The notes: generated by a model not told the origin, from the letters alone. DNA of 42,170 bases from SIG447 sp045577075 (GCA_045577075.1 JAZNHR010000024.1:1-42170), one strand, 5' to 3'; numbered from the stretch's first letter, positions 15,660 to 25,049 are shown. A program made the numbers and translations.

Positions 15660-15740
15660 AAATATACACCCCACAAAAATGTGGGATGCATATCATAAAA
15701 TTTTTGTTATTTACACTGTCTACTTGACAGAGATGGGTTC

Positions 15741-15775
15741 AAAAAGGGGATGTAAAATAATTACACCCCCTTTTA
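15741..15775. terminator. Terminator of ftsZ (usable on both strands)
   Basis: On the minus strand, AAAAGGGGGTGTAA pairs with TTACATCCCCTTTT and is followed by another T. It lies 16 bp past the ftsZ stop and next to the right end of the IS remnant. Confidence 0.9.
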
Positions 15776-15790
15776 AATATCTTTTATCTT

Positions 15791-16879
15791 TTAGAATTCA
15801 GCCTTCTTCATAAATCCGGGAAGCTGTAAGTCTTCCGTTCCAAAGTTTGTGGGCTCGGAAGACGTCTGCGGTGTGATGCCCATGGGCTTTGTGAAGTCCG
15901 GCACCTTCAGGTCGTCCAAATCCTTCTTCTTGGAGGAATTGCAGCCCGTTGCGATAACGGTGATGGAAATTTCGTCACCCATCTTTTCATCGATTGCCAT
16001 ACCGAAAATAACTTCCGCATTGGCATCTGCACAGCTATGTATAAGGTTTGCTGCAGCGTTGACTTCGAGAAGGGTAAGTTCCTCGCCACCGGTCACGTTA
16101 ATGAGAATACCGGTTGCGCCGTCAATAGAGGTTTCGAGAAGCGGGCTTGCGATTGCCATGCGTGCCGCTTCTTCGGCGCGGTTATCGCCGGAAGCACGGC
16201 CAATGCCCATGTGTGCAAAGCCTGCGTCCTTCATGATTCTGGTAACGTCCGCAAAGTCAGCGTTCATGTCGCCTGCGGTGTTAATGAGTTCGGAAATACC
16301 GGAAACACCCTGACGGAGCGTTTCGTCTGCCATTTTGAAAGCTTCCTTCACGGTGGTCTTTGCGCTACAAAGCTGGAGAAGCTTGTCGTTGGGGATTACG
16401 ATGATGGTATCTACCGCTTCACGAAGGGCGGCAATACCCTCTTCTGCCTGGTTCATGCGGCGCTTAAGCTCGAAGGAGAAGGGCTTTGTAACAATACCGA
16501 CTGTTAAAATGCCTTTTTCCTTGGCAATGGAAGCTACAACGGGAGCTGCACCCGTACCGGTACCGCCGCCCATGCCGGCTGTAACGAATACCATGTCTGC
16601 ATCTTCCAGAATTTTTTCAATTTCGCCGCGGCTTTCTTCCGCAGCCTTACGGCCAATGTCAGGATTTGCGCCTGCGCCCTGACCCTTTGTAATTTTTTCA
16701 CCAATCTGAATCGTCTTATCTGCTTTTGAACAGGTCAGTGCCTGCTTGTCCGTATTGATTGCAACAAATTCTACACCGCGAATGCCGTTTTCAACCATGC
16801 GGTTTACAGCGTTACCGCCGCCGCCACCTACACCGACAACTTTAATAACCTGTGCCAAGTTCATATCATCCAAAGCCAT
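15791..16879 (-). CDS. ftsZ: Cell division GTPase FtsZ
   Basis: This 362-residue tubulin homologue forms the Z ring. The N-terminal nucleotide-binding domain has VGVGGGGGNAVNRM and the tubulin signature GGGTGTG at 104-110. The T7 loop NADFADV is intact. A short linker leads to the C-terminal peptide DLQLPGFMKK that binds FtsA, SepF or similar anchors; neither gene is in the window. AAGGAGG precedes the ATG. It ends the division cluster, but a separate promoter and a 99-bp gap to ftsQ suggest extra independent expression. Confidence 0.98.
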   Translation of the reverse strand: MALDDMNLAQVIKVVGVGGGGGNAVNRMVENGIRGVEFVAINTDKQALTCSKADKTIQIGEKITKGQGAGANPDIGRKAAEESRGEIEKILEDADMVFVTAGMGGGTGTGAAPVVASIAKEKGILTVGIVTKPFSFELKRRMNQAEEGIAALREAVDTIIVIPNDKLLQLCSAKTTVKEAFKMADETLRQGVSGISELINTAGDMNADFADVTRIMKDAGFAHMGIGRASGDNRAEEAARMAIASPLLETSIDGATGILINVTGGEELTLLEVNAAANLIHSCADANAEVIFGMAIDEKMGDEISITVIATGCNSSKKKDLDDLKVPDFTKPMGITPQTSSEPTNFGTEDLQLPGFMKKAEF

Positions 16880-16909
16880 GTTATATCCTCCTTAGTCTTT
16901 ATCTATTTT

Positions 16910-16938
16910 ATTGTATCGCTTTTTGCACATTTATGCAA
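16910..16938 (-). promoter_or_regulatory. Likely internal promoter for ftsZ
   Basis: The minus strand has TTGCAT (16938-16933), a 17-bp spacer and TACAAT (16915-16910), with an AT-rich stretch upstream. It lies in the 99-bp gap between ftsQ and ftsZ. Confidence 0.65.
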
Positions 16939-16978
16939 GAGAAATTTGAAAATTTTTATGTTTTTTTTTGAAATTTTT

Positions 16979-17713
16979 TTAGTTTTTGTTTTGCCGATAG
17001 GAAAATTGTCCGTCTCCCGTCCATTTCAGCACGCCGCTGCTGTCTTTATTGATGCCGGCATGGCCACCGTTTAGAATATTCCGGCAAAGCTGGAACTTGT
17101 AGGAAAGCTCGTCCATACCGCCAAGATGAATCTCAAGCCCCGTTTTTGTTTCCAGTACCACCTCCAGAGCAGAAGCAATCCGAATTGCGCGAAGCTGTAC
17201 CTTTAAATCCGTCTTCTCCACTTCCGCAAAAAGAAGCACCAGGTTTTCTAAAAACCGTTCGTCCTCCATGACGATAGCTTGTCCTGGCGCAGCGTTTGCG
17301 ACACCGCTGCCGCTGACAATGCAGATATCTTCTTCCTCGGGCGTCAGACGAAGGACTCTGCCCGTATTATCAATCACCGCATATCCGCCGGGGCACACCA
17401 CCGCCGCCGCCTCTTTGCGTTCCACGACGGTGACGGAAACTCTTGCCGGAAATTTTCGTTTGACCTCAGCAGTCAAGATATACGGCAGCGCTTCGATTTT
17501 CTCCTTTGCCTTTTTCATGGACACCCGGTAGATATTGGTGCCAATGGGGAGCGTCCCTGTTGCCATGATTTCCTCTGTTGTAACCTGGTCATTGCCGGTA
17601 ACAGTTACGGAAGAAATATTTAAAATGGGAAGGGTAAGTGTAACCGTTACCGCAATGATGAAAAGCAAAATCAGCAAAAGAATGCCGCCGGTTTTTCTGC
17701 GTTGTCTTGCCAT
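16979..17713 (-). CDS. ftsQ: Cell division protein FtsQ/DivIB
   Basis: This 244-residue bitopic membrane protein of the divisome has a short basic N-terminus (ARQRRKTGG), one membrane helix at about 9-32, and then a POTRA domain starting with ISSVTVTGNDQVTTEEI. A beta domain follows to the C-terminus. It is the shorter Clostridia type. GGAGG precedes the ATG. It lies 23 bp after murA and just before ftsZ, the usual place for ftsQ. It should join FtsL and the septal PBP/FtsW pair encoded upstream. Confidence 0.93.
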   Translation of the reverse strand: MARQRRKTGGILLLILLFIIAVTVTLTLPILNISSVTVTGNDQVTTEEIMATGTLPIGTNIYRVSMKKAKEKIEALPYILTAEVKRKFPARVSVTVVERKEAAAVVCPGGYAVIDNTGRVLRLTPEEEDICIVSGSGVANAAPGQAIVMEDERFLENLVLLFAEVEKTDLKVQLRAIRIASALEVVLETKTGLEIHLGGMDELSYKFQLCRNILNGGHAGINKDSSGVLKWTGDGQFSYRQNKN

Positions 17714-17736
17714 ACTTTTCCTCCAGTTTATTTTTG

Positions 17737-18987
17737 TTATACGCGCCGAATCCGAGCGCCGAGAGATTGCATATCTTCTATAAACGTGTCATACCCTCTG
17801 TCAATATGGGCTGTGCCGCACACCGTAGTTTCTCCTTCTGCACGAAGGCCGGCAATCACAAGTGCCGCGCCGCCCCGAAGCTCCATCGCCTCCACCTTCG
17901 CCCCCACCAGATTGGGAACGCCGCGAATAACCGCCACGCTTCCCCGGGTTGTAATATCCGCGCCCATGCGGCAAAGCTCACTGCAGTGCTTAAACCGATT
18001 TTGAAAAATTGTTTCTTCCACGACGCTTGTGCCGTCAGCTACCGTCAGCATTGCCGTAACAAGTGCCTGGGCATCGGTGGGAAACCCGGGATAGGGCATG
18101 GTGCGAAGAAGCTTTATGGGCTGCAGGCGCCCGCCTGCCGTAAGCCGAATACTGTCGCCTGCGACCGAAAGCTTTACGCCTGCATCTCGGAGAACTGCCA
18201 GCACTGCCCCGATATGGGAGGGGTCTACGCGCAGAAGTTCAATATCTCCACCGCATATAGCCCCTGCGCAAAGATAGGTCGCTGCCACGATTCTGTCAGG
18301 GATTACGCGGTGCTCTGCGCCGTGCAGGTGTTTAACACCCGTAATACGGATTTCGTCCGTTCCCGCGCCCCGAATCTTGGCGCCCATTTTGTTCAGAAAA
18401 TTTTGTAAATCGCAAATTTCAGGTTCTTTTGCCGCATTGGTCAGCACCGTTTCTCCTCTTGCCAAGGATGCTGCCATCATGAGATTTTCCGTAGCCCCAA
18501 CGCTTGGGAAATCCAGATGCACCCGTCCACCGGAAAAGTCGCCCAGCTCTGCACGAACAAAACCGCCCTTCTCCGTTACGTGCATGCCGATTTTCCGAAG
18601 TGCTTTAATATGTAAATCAATAGGCCTCGGCCCAAGCTCACATCCGCCCGGGAAGCTCATTTCCGCCTTGCCGCACCGTGCGGTCATAGCACCTAAAAAG
18701 GTAATAGACGAGCGCATTTTGTGCATAAGAGAATCGGGAATGGTGCTTTGTAAAATTTGAGAAGCATCCACCGTGACGGCGTCCCCCTCGCGGCTTGTTT
18801 TACATCCTGCGCACTCCAGAATTTCCAGCGAGCAGTCCACATCATTTAAATTCGGGCAACCATGAATAATGCTTGTGCCCTCGCCAAGTACCGTTGCCGC
18901 CAAAATCGGCAATACGGAGTTTTTGGCACCGTGGACAAGTGCACTGCCCGAAAGCCGCTGTCCGCCGGTTATATTGATTGTATACAT
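17737..18987 (-). CDS. murA: UDP-N-acetylglucosamine 1-carboxyvinyltransferase
   Basis: This 416-residue enzyme transfers enolpyruvate to UDP-GlcNAc, the committed step of peptidoglycan synthesis. It has the EPT fold with an N-terminal AKNSVLP motif, and the catalytic Cys is C116 in FPGGCELG. Because this residue is Cys and not Asp, fosfomycin sensitivity would be expected from MurA alone. GGAGG precedes the ATG, but the leader contains an inverted repeat reaching the GGAGG. It occupies the slot in the cluster where murC and murB are usually found. Confidence 0.97.
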   Translation of the reverse strand: MYTINITGGQRLSGSALVHGAKNSVLPILAATVLGEGTSIIHGCPNLNDVDCSLEILECAGCKTSREGDAVTVDASQILQSTIPDSLMHKMRSSITFLGAMTARCGKAEMSFPGGCELGPRPIDLHIKALRKIGMHVTEKGGFVRAELGDFSGGRVHLDFPSVGATENLMMAASLARGETVLTNAAKEPEICDLQNFLNKMGAKIRGAGTDEIRITGVKHLHGAEHRVIPDRIVAATYLCAGAICGGDIELLRVDPSHIGAVLAVLRDAGVKLSVAGDSIRLTAGGRLQPIKLLRTMPYPGFPTDAQALVTAMLTVADGTSVVEETIFQNRFKHCSELCRMGADITTRGSVAVIRGVPNLVGAKVEAMELRGGAALVIAGLRAEGETTVCGTAHIDRGYDTFIEDMQSLGARIRRV

Positions 18988-18997
18988 TTTACACCTC

Positions 18998-19032
18998 CAT
19001 AGTATGTAAGCCTTTAGCAGTACTATACTATG
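18998..19032 (-). promoter_or_regulatory. Inverted repeat next to the murA ribosome binding site
   Basis: On the minus strand, CATAGTAT (19032-19025) pairs perfectly with ATACTATG (19005-18998) around a 19-nt loop. The last base of the stem is the first G of the GGAGG. A role in controlling murA translation or mRNA stability is an inference. Confidence 0.45.
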
Positions 19033-19050
19033 CAGGGCGTAGCTTGTATG

Positions 19051-20130
19051 TTACCGCACATTTTCCATGACCCAGTCATAAATTCGCGCACACGCGTCCG
19101 TGATAGCACAGCTTTTTGCCGCTTCTTCCATTTCCTTTAAAAGACCGGGACTGGAGAGAAGGGTTTTAATCTGCCCTGCCAACACTTCCCCAGAAAGTTC
19201 CGATTCCGGAATCAACACCGCCGCGCCGCTTTTTTCCATAGAGCGGGCATTATAGGTCTGGTGGTCGTTTGTTACGTTCGGGCTGGGCACTAAAATCGCC
19301 GCCTTGCCCCGGGCGCAAAGCTCACTTACCGTAATGGCGCCTGCACGGGTGACGGCAAGGCTCGCCTTTGCCATCACTTCATCCATATTATAAATATACG
19401 GCAGAATTTTTTTATTTTCGCAAAGCCGTATCTTTTCGTCTTTAATTCTTTGCATTACCGCATCATAGTTCCGCTCGCCCGTAGAGGCAATAATGCCGTA
19501 ATAATCCTGGCCGCCCATTTTCAAAAGTTCAATCAGCGTATCGTTGAGTTTCGCCGCACCGAGACTGCCACCGGAAATCAACACAAGCGGCTCGCCCGGC
19601 GTTTTTGCATCCGATGCCCGAAGCACCTCGGGGCGGATGGGGTTACCGGTTAAAATTACGCGCTTTGGTTTCTTTTTAAAATACTGTTCCGTTTCCGGAA
19701 AGCTAATCGCTGTATCCGCTTTGCCGCTTGACAGGCGAACGGCAAGCCCCGGAAATACATTCTGCTCGTGGACGAGGGACGGAATTCCTAAGTTTCCTGC
19801 CGCAAGCATGACGGGCAGACAGACATAGCCCCCCGTACCAATTACAACATCAGGGCGAAATTCTTTTATGATTTTTTTTGCCGCGCCAAAAGAAGTGACA
19901 AGCCGTACCGCGGTTTTCAGGTTTTCAAGGGTAAGACGACGGCGAAGGCCCTGCACACGGATATACCGAATCGCATACCCGGCACGCGGCACAAGCTTTG
20001 CTTCCATGCCGCCTTCATTCCCCACAAACAGAAATTCCGTGTCCGGCTTTTGTTCTTTGATATAATTTGCAATTGCAATGGCAGGGTAAATGTGACCGCC
20101 CGTGCCACCGCCGGAAAGTAAAACTCTCAT
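19051..20130 (-). CDS. murG: UDP-GlcNAc:lipid I N-acetylglucosaminyltransferase
   Basis: This 359-residue GT28 glycosyltransferase at the inner membrane face converts lipid I to lipid II. It has the N-terminal glycine-rich loop SGGGTGGHIYPA, a HEQN motif near residue 120, ISGGSLGA at the start of the second Rossmann domain, and the donor-binding TRAGAITVSEL region. The length is standard. GGGGAGG precedes the ATG, which overlaps the ftsW stop as ATGA, so the two are translationally coupled. Confidence 0.97.
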   Translation of the reverse strand: MRVLLSGGGTGGHIYPAIAIANYIKEQKPDTEFLFVGNEGGMEAKLVPRAGYAIRYIRVQGLRRRLTLENLKTAVRLVTSFGAAKKIIKEFRPDVVIGTGGYVCLPVMLAAGNLGIPSLVHEQNVFPGLAVRLSSGKADTAISFPETEQYFKKKPKRVILTGNPIRPEVLRASDAKTPGEPLVLISGGSLGAAKLNDTLIELLKMGGQDYYGIIASTGERNYDAVMQRIKDEKIRLCENKKILPYIYNMDEVMAKASLAVTRAGAITVSELCARGKAAILVPSPNVTNDHQTYNARSMEKSGAAVLIPESELSGEVLAGQIKTLLSSPGLLKEMEEAAKSCAITDACARIYDWVMENVR

Positions 20131-21305
20131 CGACTTTCGCCTCCCCGTTTTGCCACAGGCTTCACGCCTGCTCCAGGTTTTGCCATCGCCCCTCGGGGCT
20201 TTATATGCTTTGAAACATTCAGCACAATGCCCATAGCCGTCATAATAAAAATCAGAGACGAGCCGCCTGCACTAAAGAACGGAAGCTGCATACCGGTATT
20301 GGGAATGGACGCCGTTACAACGCCTACGTTGATAAGATACTGCAGTCCGATAATGGAAATAATTCCAAACACGGTAAGACTCGAAAAGGTATCGGGGGAA
20401 TGGAGCGCAATGTATACGCCTCGCGTTATCAAAAGGGCAAATAAAATTGCCACTGCGATTGCACCTACAAATCCGAGTTCCTCGCAGATAATGGCATAAA
20501 TATAGTCATTATGCGCTTCGGGAATATACAAAAATTTCTGTCGACTTTGGCCGAGTCCCAGACCAAAAAGGCCGCCCGAGGCAATGGCGTAAAGCCCCTG
20601 TACAATCTGCCAGCCGTCACCGGTCAAATCCGCAAAGGGGTCGGTAAACGCCAAAAGACGCTTTAAGCGGTATTCCTCTAAAAATGCCGCCGGCACCAGC
20701 ACTGCAAGGCCTGCCGCGCCCATAATGGCAAAGTGGGAAATTTTCGCACCGCCGGCAAGAAGCACAATCATGGCCGACAGGAAAATAACAACCGCGCCGC
20801 TTAAATGGTCCTGCAAAATCATCACGCCTACGAAAGCCCCCAACACCACCATGTAGGGAAGTAAGCCGTGCACAAAATTTTGCATATGGTTTCGCGGCCG
20901 TTCGGAAATTTGCTTTGCAAAATAGAAAATCAATGCAAATTTGGCAAGCTCGGACGGCTGAAAGCGAATGGGGCCGATGGCAAGCCATCGCTGTGCCCCA
21001 CCGCCCGTGCTGCCGATGAGAAGCACCAGTACCAAAAGGAGAAAAGCACCGATGCAAAGAAGTTTCGCGTATTTTTTGACCAGCTTATAGGGAACGCGCG
21101 CCGCCCCTGCCATACAGGCAAAGCCAATCGCGGTCCAGAGAAGCTGTCTTTTAATATAGTATAGCTTATCGCCCTCATTGTAGAATGCCGAAGGAGAGCT
21201 GGCGCTGAAAACCATAATCAGGCCAAACGCAAGCATGACGAGTATAATCGTTAAAAACGGAATGTCTACGCCCTGTGTCGCCGCCTTTTTCGTTTGCTTT
21301 TTCAA
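20127..21305 (-). CDS. ftsW: Lipid II polymerase FtsW (SEDS family)
   Basis: This 392-residue membrane protein has about ten transmembrane helices and is the septal (or SpoVE-like) glycan polymerase. Family features include FSASSPSAFY in helix one, AQRWLAIGPIRFQPSELAK with the functional loop, and GMQLPFFSAGGSSL near the end. I chose the TTG at 21305, eight bases after GGAG; longer readings run into mraY. In most Clostridia murD lies between mraY and ftsW, but only 20 bp separate them here. Its partner is probably the transpeptidase encoded four genes upstream. Confidence 0.95.
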   Translation of the reverse strand: MKKQTKKAATQGVDIPFLTIILVMLAFGLIMVFSASSPSAFYNEGDKLYYIKRQLLWTAIGFACMAGAARVPYKLVKKYAKLLCIGAFLLLVLVLLIGSTGGGAQRWLAIGPIRFQPSELAKFALIFYFAKQISERPRNHMQNFVHGLLPYMVVLGAFVGVMILQDHLSGAVVIFLSAMIVLLAGGAKISHFAIMGAAGLAVLVPAAFLEEYRLKRLLAFTDPFADLTGDGWQIVQGLYAIASGGLFGLGLGQSRQKFLYIPEAHNDYIYAIICEELGFVGAIAVAILFALLITRGVYIALHSPDTFSSLTVFGIISIIGLQYLINVGVVTASIPNTGMQLPFFSAGGSSLIFIMTAMGIVLNVSKHIKPRGAMAKPGAGVKPVAKRGGESR

Positions 21306-21325
21306 CTTCCGCGCTCCTTTCTTGA

Positions 21326-22273
21326 TTAGCGTATGGCAAAATAGCCGAGGATACAGGCGAGAATGGTCACTGCCGTAAAGACCGAAACGATTTTCACTTC
21401 GTTCCAGCCGCACATTTCAAAATGATGATGAATCGGGCTCATTTTAAAGATTCGTTTGCCCGTCAGCTTAAAGGATGCAACCTGGAGTACTACGGAAAGC
21501 GTCTCCACGACGTAAATAATGCCGACCACCGCCAAAAGAATTTCCAGCCGCATCAGGATTGCCGCTCCCGCGACAAAGCCGCCGAGGAAGAGAGAGCCTG
21601 TGTCTCCCATGAACACCTTCGCAGGGTGTACGTTAAAGAGAAGAAAGCCCAAAATGCCGCCTGCAAGGGCAAGGCAGATGTGGCAAAGGGAATTGTTCCC
21701 CATTTTATATGCCGCAAAGGAAAGGAATAAGACTACAACTAAAGTTACAAACCCGGCAAGCCCGTCGAGCCCATCAGTAAGGTTTACAGCGTTTACAAAC
21801 GCAAGCTGTACAAATACGGCAAAGGGAATAAAGAATATCCCAAGTTCTAGCGGCTTTGCCGCAAAGGGCACAAATACCATGGTATCTATACTGTTTGTAT
21901 GGAGCAGATAGAGAATAAATGCCACCGTTACAAGAAGCTGTGCCGCAAACTTTTGAATCGCAGTAAGCCCGAGATTACGTTTTTTCACTACCTTGATATA
22001 ATCATCGCAAAAGCCCACAAGGCCGAAAAGTATCGCGCAAACTGTCAGCGCCGCCGAACCCGTGTTTGTAAGGAAAAACGGCGTAACCATTACAAACGCA
22101 CCGATAAAGAAGAGACCCCCCATCGTGGGCGTACCGCTTTTCTTTTCGTGCCATGCCGGGCCGATTTCCCGTATGCTTTGCCCGAATTTCAGTCTTCGGA
22201 GTAGCGGCAAAATGAAAATGCCGAGAATAGCAGATGCCATAAATGCAAAAACAAAACTTAAGGCTTTCTCCAT
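21326..22273 (-). CDS. mraY: Phospho-N-acetylmuramoyl-pentapeptide transferase
   Basis: This 315-residue integral membrane enzyme transfers phospho-MurNAc-pentapeptide to undecaprenyl phosphate to make lipid I. It has about ten membrane helices and the conserved cytoplasmic motifs KKSGTPTMGG, GFCDDYIKVVKKRN, NLTDGLDGLAG and the HHHFE stretch. The catalytic Asp residues are present. I chose the ATG at 22273, with AGGTG six bases upstream, over a GTG at 22282 inside the murF stop region. It lies 5 bp after murF. Confidence 0.97.
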   Translation of the reverse strand: MEKALSFVFAFMASAILGIFILPLLRRLKFGQSIREIGPAWHEKKSGTPTMGGLFFIGAFVMVTPFFLTNTGSAALTVCAILFGLVGFCDDYIKVVKKRNLGLTAIQKFAAQLLVTVAFILYLLHTNSIDTMVFVPFAAKPLELGIFFIPFAVFVQLAFVNAVNLTDGLDGLAGFVTLVVVLFLSFAAYKMGNNSLCHICLALAGGILGFLLFNVHPAKVFMGDTGSLFLGGFVAGAAILMRLEILLAVVGIIYVVETLSVVLQVASFKLTGKRIFKMSPIHHHFEMCGWNEVKIVSVFTAVTILACILGYFAIR

Positions 22274-22278
22274 TTTTA

Positions 22279-23601
22279 TCACCTGATTTTTTCAAAAATT
22301 TCTTCCATTTTCATACCGTGAGACCCTTTAATAAGCACTCTGTCTCCGGGGCTTAAAATGTCAAGCAGATAAGCGGAAAGCGTGTCATTATCGGCAAAGC
22401 TTTCGGTTTTGATGCCGCGCCCTTTCGCTTCCTCCGCCAAAAATGCGGAAAACTTACCGACGGTTAAAACCATATCTATACCAAAATCCGCCGCTATGTT
22501 TCCCACTTCTCTGTGACAGCGTTCCGCAATTTCACCAAGCTCCAGCATATCCCCCAGCACCGCAATTCTGCGCGTAGCGTTGCCTTTAGAGAGCATTTCG
22601 AGGCCTGCACGCATAGACGCCGGGCTTGCATTATAGTAATCACAAATCACAGTAATGCCGGGCCGGATTTCTTTTTCGCTTTGGCGAATTCCGTCGGGCT
22701 GATAGGAAAGAAGGCCTTCTGCCGCCAAGGAAAGTGAAATGCCGACCGCTTTCCCGACGCACACAGCCCCAAGGGCATTATAGAGATTATGCTTGCCGCC
22801 TAAGGGGACGGAAAACACCGTGCCGTCCAGCGAAAAGCTGTCCTCGCCTAAGATTTCGCCCCGACAGTCGCAAGCTGGATTTTCAAAGCCAAAACGAATG
22901 ACTCGAACATTTGGCAGGCTTACGTCTTTTAAAAACGGGTCATCGCCGTTTACAAACAAAGTGCCGCCTTCCTCGATGCCTTCCGCAATTTCCAGCTTTG
23001 CGTCCCGAATATTTTCCTGTGTTTTTAAAGTTTCTATATGACTAAGACCTACATTTGTAATAATCGCCACAGAAGGTCTTGCAATCTTCGTAAGGTACGA
23101 AATTTCGCCTCTCGCGCTCATGCCCATTTCAATGACAGCCGCCCCGTGCTCCTCCCCGATGGAAAGAACGGTAAGGGGAAGCCCGATGGCGTTATTAAAA
23201 TTCCCAGCCGTCTTTTGCGTGTTAAACCTGGTAGATAAAACTGCCGCTATCATTTCTTTTGTTGTGGTTTTTCCGACGCTTCCCGTTACCCCTACCACGG
23301 GCATAGAAAGCTGAGAACGGTGATAGGCGGCAAGGCGGCCGAGTGCGAGCACGCTGTCCTCGGTTTTTATGTATGCACAGCCTTCTTTCGCCGTCGCATC
23401 AATATTGCCAATGACAATCCTTGCACCGCTTTCAAAGGCGGCATCTATAAACTGATTGCCGTCAAACCGTTCGCCCCGAATCGCTACAAAGAGTGCGTCC
23501 TTTTCGATGCGGCGGCTGTCGGTAGAAATGTGCTTCGCTTCTGCCGCCCCGTTTCCGCATAAAACGCCTCCCACCTGCCTTGCAATCTCAATTGCCAGCA
23601 T
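22279..23601 (-). CDS. murF: UDP-MurNAc-tripeptide--D-Ala-D-Ala ligase
   Basis: This 440-residue Mur ligase adds D-Ala-D-Ala to the UDP-MurNAc-tripeptide. The P-loop is GSVGKTTTKE near residue 110, and the N-terminal domain has DSR and FVAIRGERFDG. The central domain contains NFNNAIGLPLT, and the C-terminal domain has DYYNASPASM, a hallmark of MurF. It starts inside the murE end (14-bp overlap) with AAGGAG about 11 bases upstream. It is preceded by murE and followed by mraY, the conserved order. Confidence 0.97.
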   Translation of the reverse strand: MLAIEIARQVGGVLCGNGAAEAKHISTDSRRIEKDALFVAIRGERFDGNQFIDAAFESGARIVIGNIDATAKEGCAYIKTEDSVLALGRLAAYHRSQLSMPVVGVTGSVGKTTTKEMIAAVLSTRFNTQKTAGNFNNAIGLPLTVLSIGEEHGAAVIEMGMSARGEISYLTKIARPSVAIITNVGLSHIETLKTQENIRDAKLEIAEGIEEGGTLFVNGDDPFLKDVSLPNVRVIRFGFENPACDCRGEILGEDSFSLDGTVFSVPLGGKHNLYNALGAVCVGKAVGISLSLAAEGLLSYQPDGIRQSEKEIRPGITVICDYYNASPASMRAGLEMLSKGNATRRIAVLGDMLELGEIAERCHREVGNIAADFGIDMVLTVGKFSAFLAEEAKGRGIKTESFADNDTLSAYLLDILSPGDRVLIKGSHGMKMEEIFEKIR

Positions 23602-25027
23602 GCTTAAATATCTCCTTTACAATGGCGCGTTCGTCAAAATCAATGGTTTCGTCTTTTAAAATTTGGTACGTTTCATGGCCTTTTCCTGCCAAAATTACAA
23701 CGTCCCCTTCTTCGGCAATGGCCATGGCGTGGGCAATTGCCTCGCGCCTATTCTCCACCACGGTGTATGTATCTTTATACGCCGTCATGCCTTCTTCAAT
23801 ATCCCGAATAATGGCTGAAGGGTCCTCCGTGCGAGGGTTATCGCTTGTGACAACCGCAAAGTCGGAAAGCCGCGCCGCCATTTCGCCCATGATGGGGCGT
23901 TTTGTTTTATCTCTGTCCCCACCACAGCCAAAGAGGGTGATAACGCGCCCCTTTGCAAAGCCGCGGACGGCATTTATAATGTTTTCAAGGCCGTCGGGGG
24001 TGTGGGCGTAATCGATAAGCACGGTGTACGGTGCCGCAATCGGCACCACCTCAGCCCTGCCTTTTACACCCTTTGCCAGCACCAGACCTTTTAAAATATC
24101 ATCCATGGGAATGCCCATACCGAGACACGCCGCCGCACACGCCAAGGCATTATAGACAGAAAACATACCCGGAATCCCGAGGCGGATTTCATAAGGCGCA
24201 CCGGAAACCTTGGTGCTTACAATGACGCCGCGCTCCGAAAGACGAATGTTTTCGCCGCGAAGGGCTGCCGCCTTTTCTGTGCCAAAGGTCATTACGGGGC
24301 ATGCCGCTTTCTCCAGTATCTTCTCACCGTAGGCATCATCCAGATTGATAACGCCGTGGCGTGCCTGCGAGAACAGCTTTGCCTTACATTCCATATAGTT
24401 TTCCATGGTTTCATGGAAATCCAGATGGTCCTGTGTCAGATTTGTAAACACGGCTTCGTGGAAGAGGATGCCGTGGGTTCTGGAAAGTGCCAGAGAATGG
24501 GAGGAAACCTCCATCACCACATAGCTAACGCCGTCCTCTACCATCTCGGCAAGGAGTGCCTGCAGGTCTACGGATTCCGGCGTTGTCCGCGCGGCAGGGA
24601 GAATTTTGTCTCCAATCATATTCTGATTTGTGCCGATAAGGCCCGTCTTGTAGCCTAAAAGGTCAAGCACCTGTTTGATAAGATACGTCGTGGTAGTTTT
24701 GCCGTTTGTGCCGGTAACGCCAATAATTTTCAGCTTTTTCGCCGGCTCCCCGTAAAAGAGGGCGGCTGCCTCGGCAAGGGCACACCTTGTATCCTTGCAA
24801 ATTGCTGTGGGAACGCCCCAGTCTCCGCCTTCCTCTGCTAAAATGGCGGCCGCACCACATTCAATTGCCTTCTTTATATATGCATGCCCATCCGTCTTGT
24901 AGCCGCGTACCGCTACAAAAAGACTGCCCGGCACCACTTTTCTCGAATCGTTCGTAACCGCGGTAATTTCCACATCACCGCCAAAAAGCGTATGCTCTGT
25001 ATGCTTTAAGAGTTCTAAAAGTCGCAC
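23588..25027 (-). CDS. murE: UDP-MurNAc-tripeptide synthetase (meso-diaminopimelate adding)
   Basis: This 479-residue Mur ligase adds the third amino acid of the stem peptide. The P-loop GTNGKTTTTY lies near residue 107, and TTPES and the carbamylated-Lys region MECKAKLF are present. DNPRTEDP in the C-terminal domain is the specificity motif for meso-diaminopimelate, so the wall should be of the mDAP type; Lys-adding enzymes lack DNPR. It has a GTG start at 25027 with AAGGAG upstream. It lies 22 bp after the PBP gene and overlaps murF. Confidence 0.97.
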   Translation of the reverse strand: MRLLELLKHTEHTLFGGDVEITAVTNDSRKVVPGSLFVAVRGYKTDGHAYIKKAIECGAAAILAEEGGDWGVPTAICKDTRCALAEAAALFYGEPAKKLKIIGVTGTNGKTTTTYLIKQVLDLLGYKTGLIGTNQNMIGDKILPAARTTPESVDLQALLAEMVEDGVSYVVMEVSSHSLALSRTHGILFHEAVFTNLTQDHLDFHETMENYMECKAKLFSQARHGVINLDDAYGEKILEKAACPVMTFGTEKAAALRGENIRLSERGVIVSTKVSGAPYEIRLGIPGMFSVYNALACAAACLGMGIPMDDILKGLVLAKGVKGRAEVVPIAAPYTVLIDYAHTPDGLENIINAVRGFAKGRVITLFGCGGDRDKTKRPIMGEMAARLSDFAVVTSDNPRTEDPSAIIRDIEEGMTAYKDTYTVVENRREAIAHAMAIAEEGDVVILAGKGHETYQILKDETIDFDERAIVKEIFKHAGN

Positions 25028-25049
25028 GTTTTGCTCCTTCCAATCTATG

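Larger units (their letters stand above)
15098..15729 (+). mobile_element. Decayed IS3-family insertion sequence (IS150/IS911-like)
   Basis: The region is AT-rich compared with its neighbours and holds broken orfA and orfB reading frames. Its ends are imperfect inverted repeats: the left one includes AGTAGACACTTGAAATAACA (about 15117-15139), and the right one, read inward, includes AGTAGACAGTGTAAATAACA (about 15701-15729). Intact IS3 elements are about 1.2-1.5 kb, so about half is gone, mainly the orfA end and orfB start. The exact outer boundaries are uncertain. This fills the 735-bp space between the coiled-coil gene and ftsZ. Confidence 0.85.
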
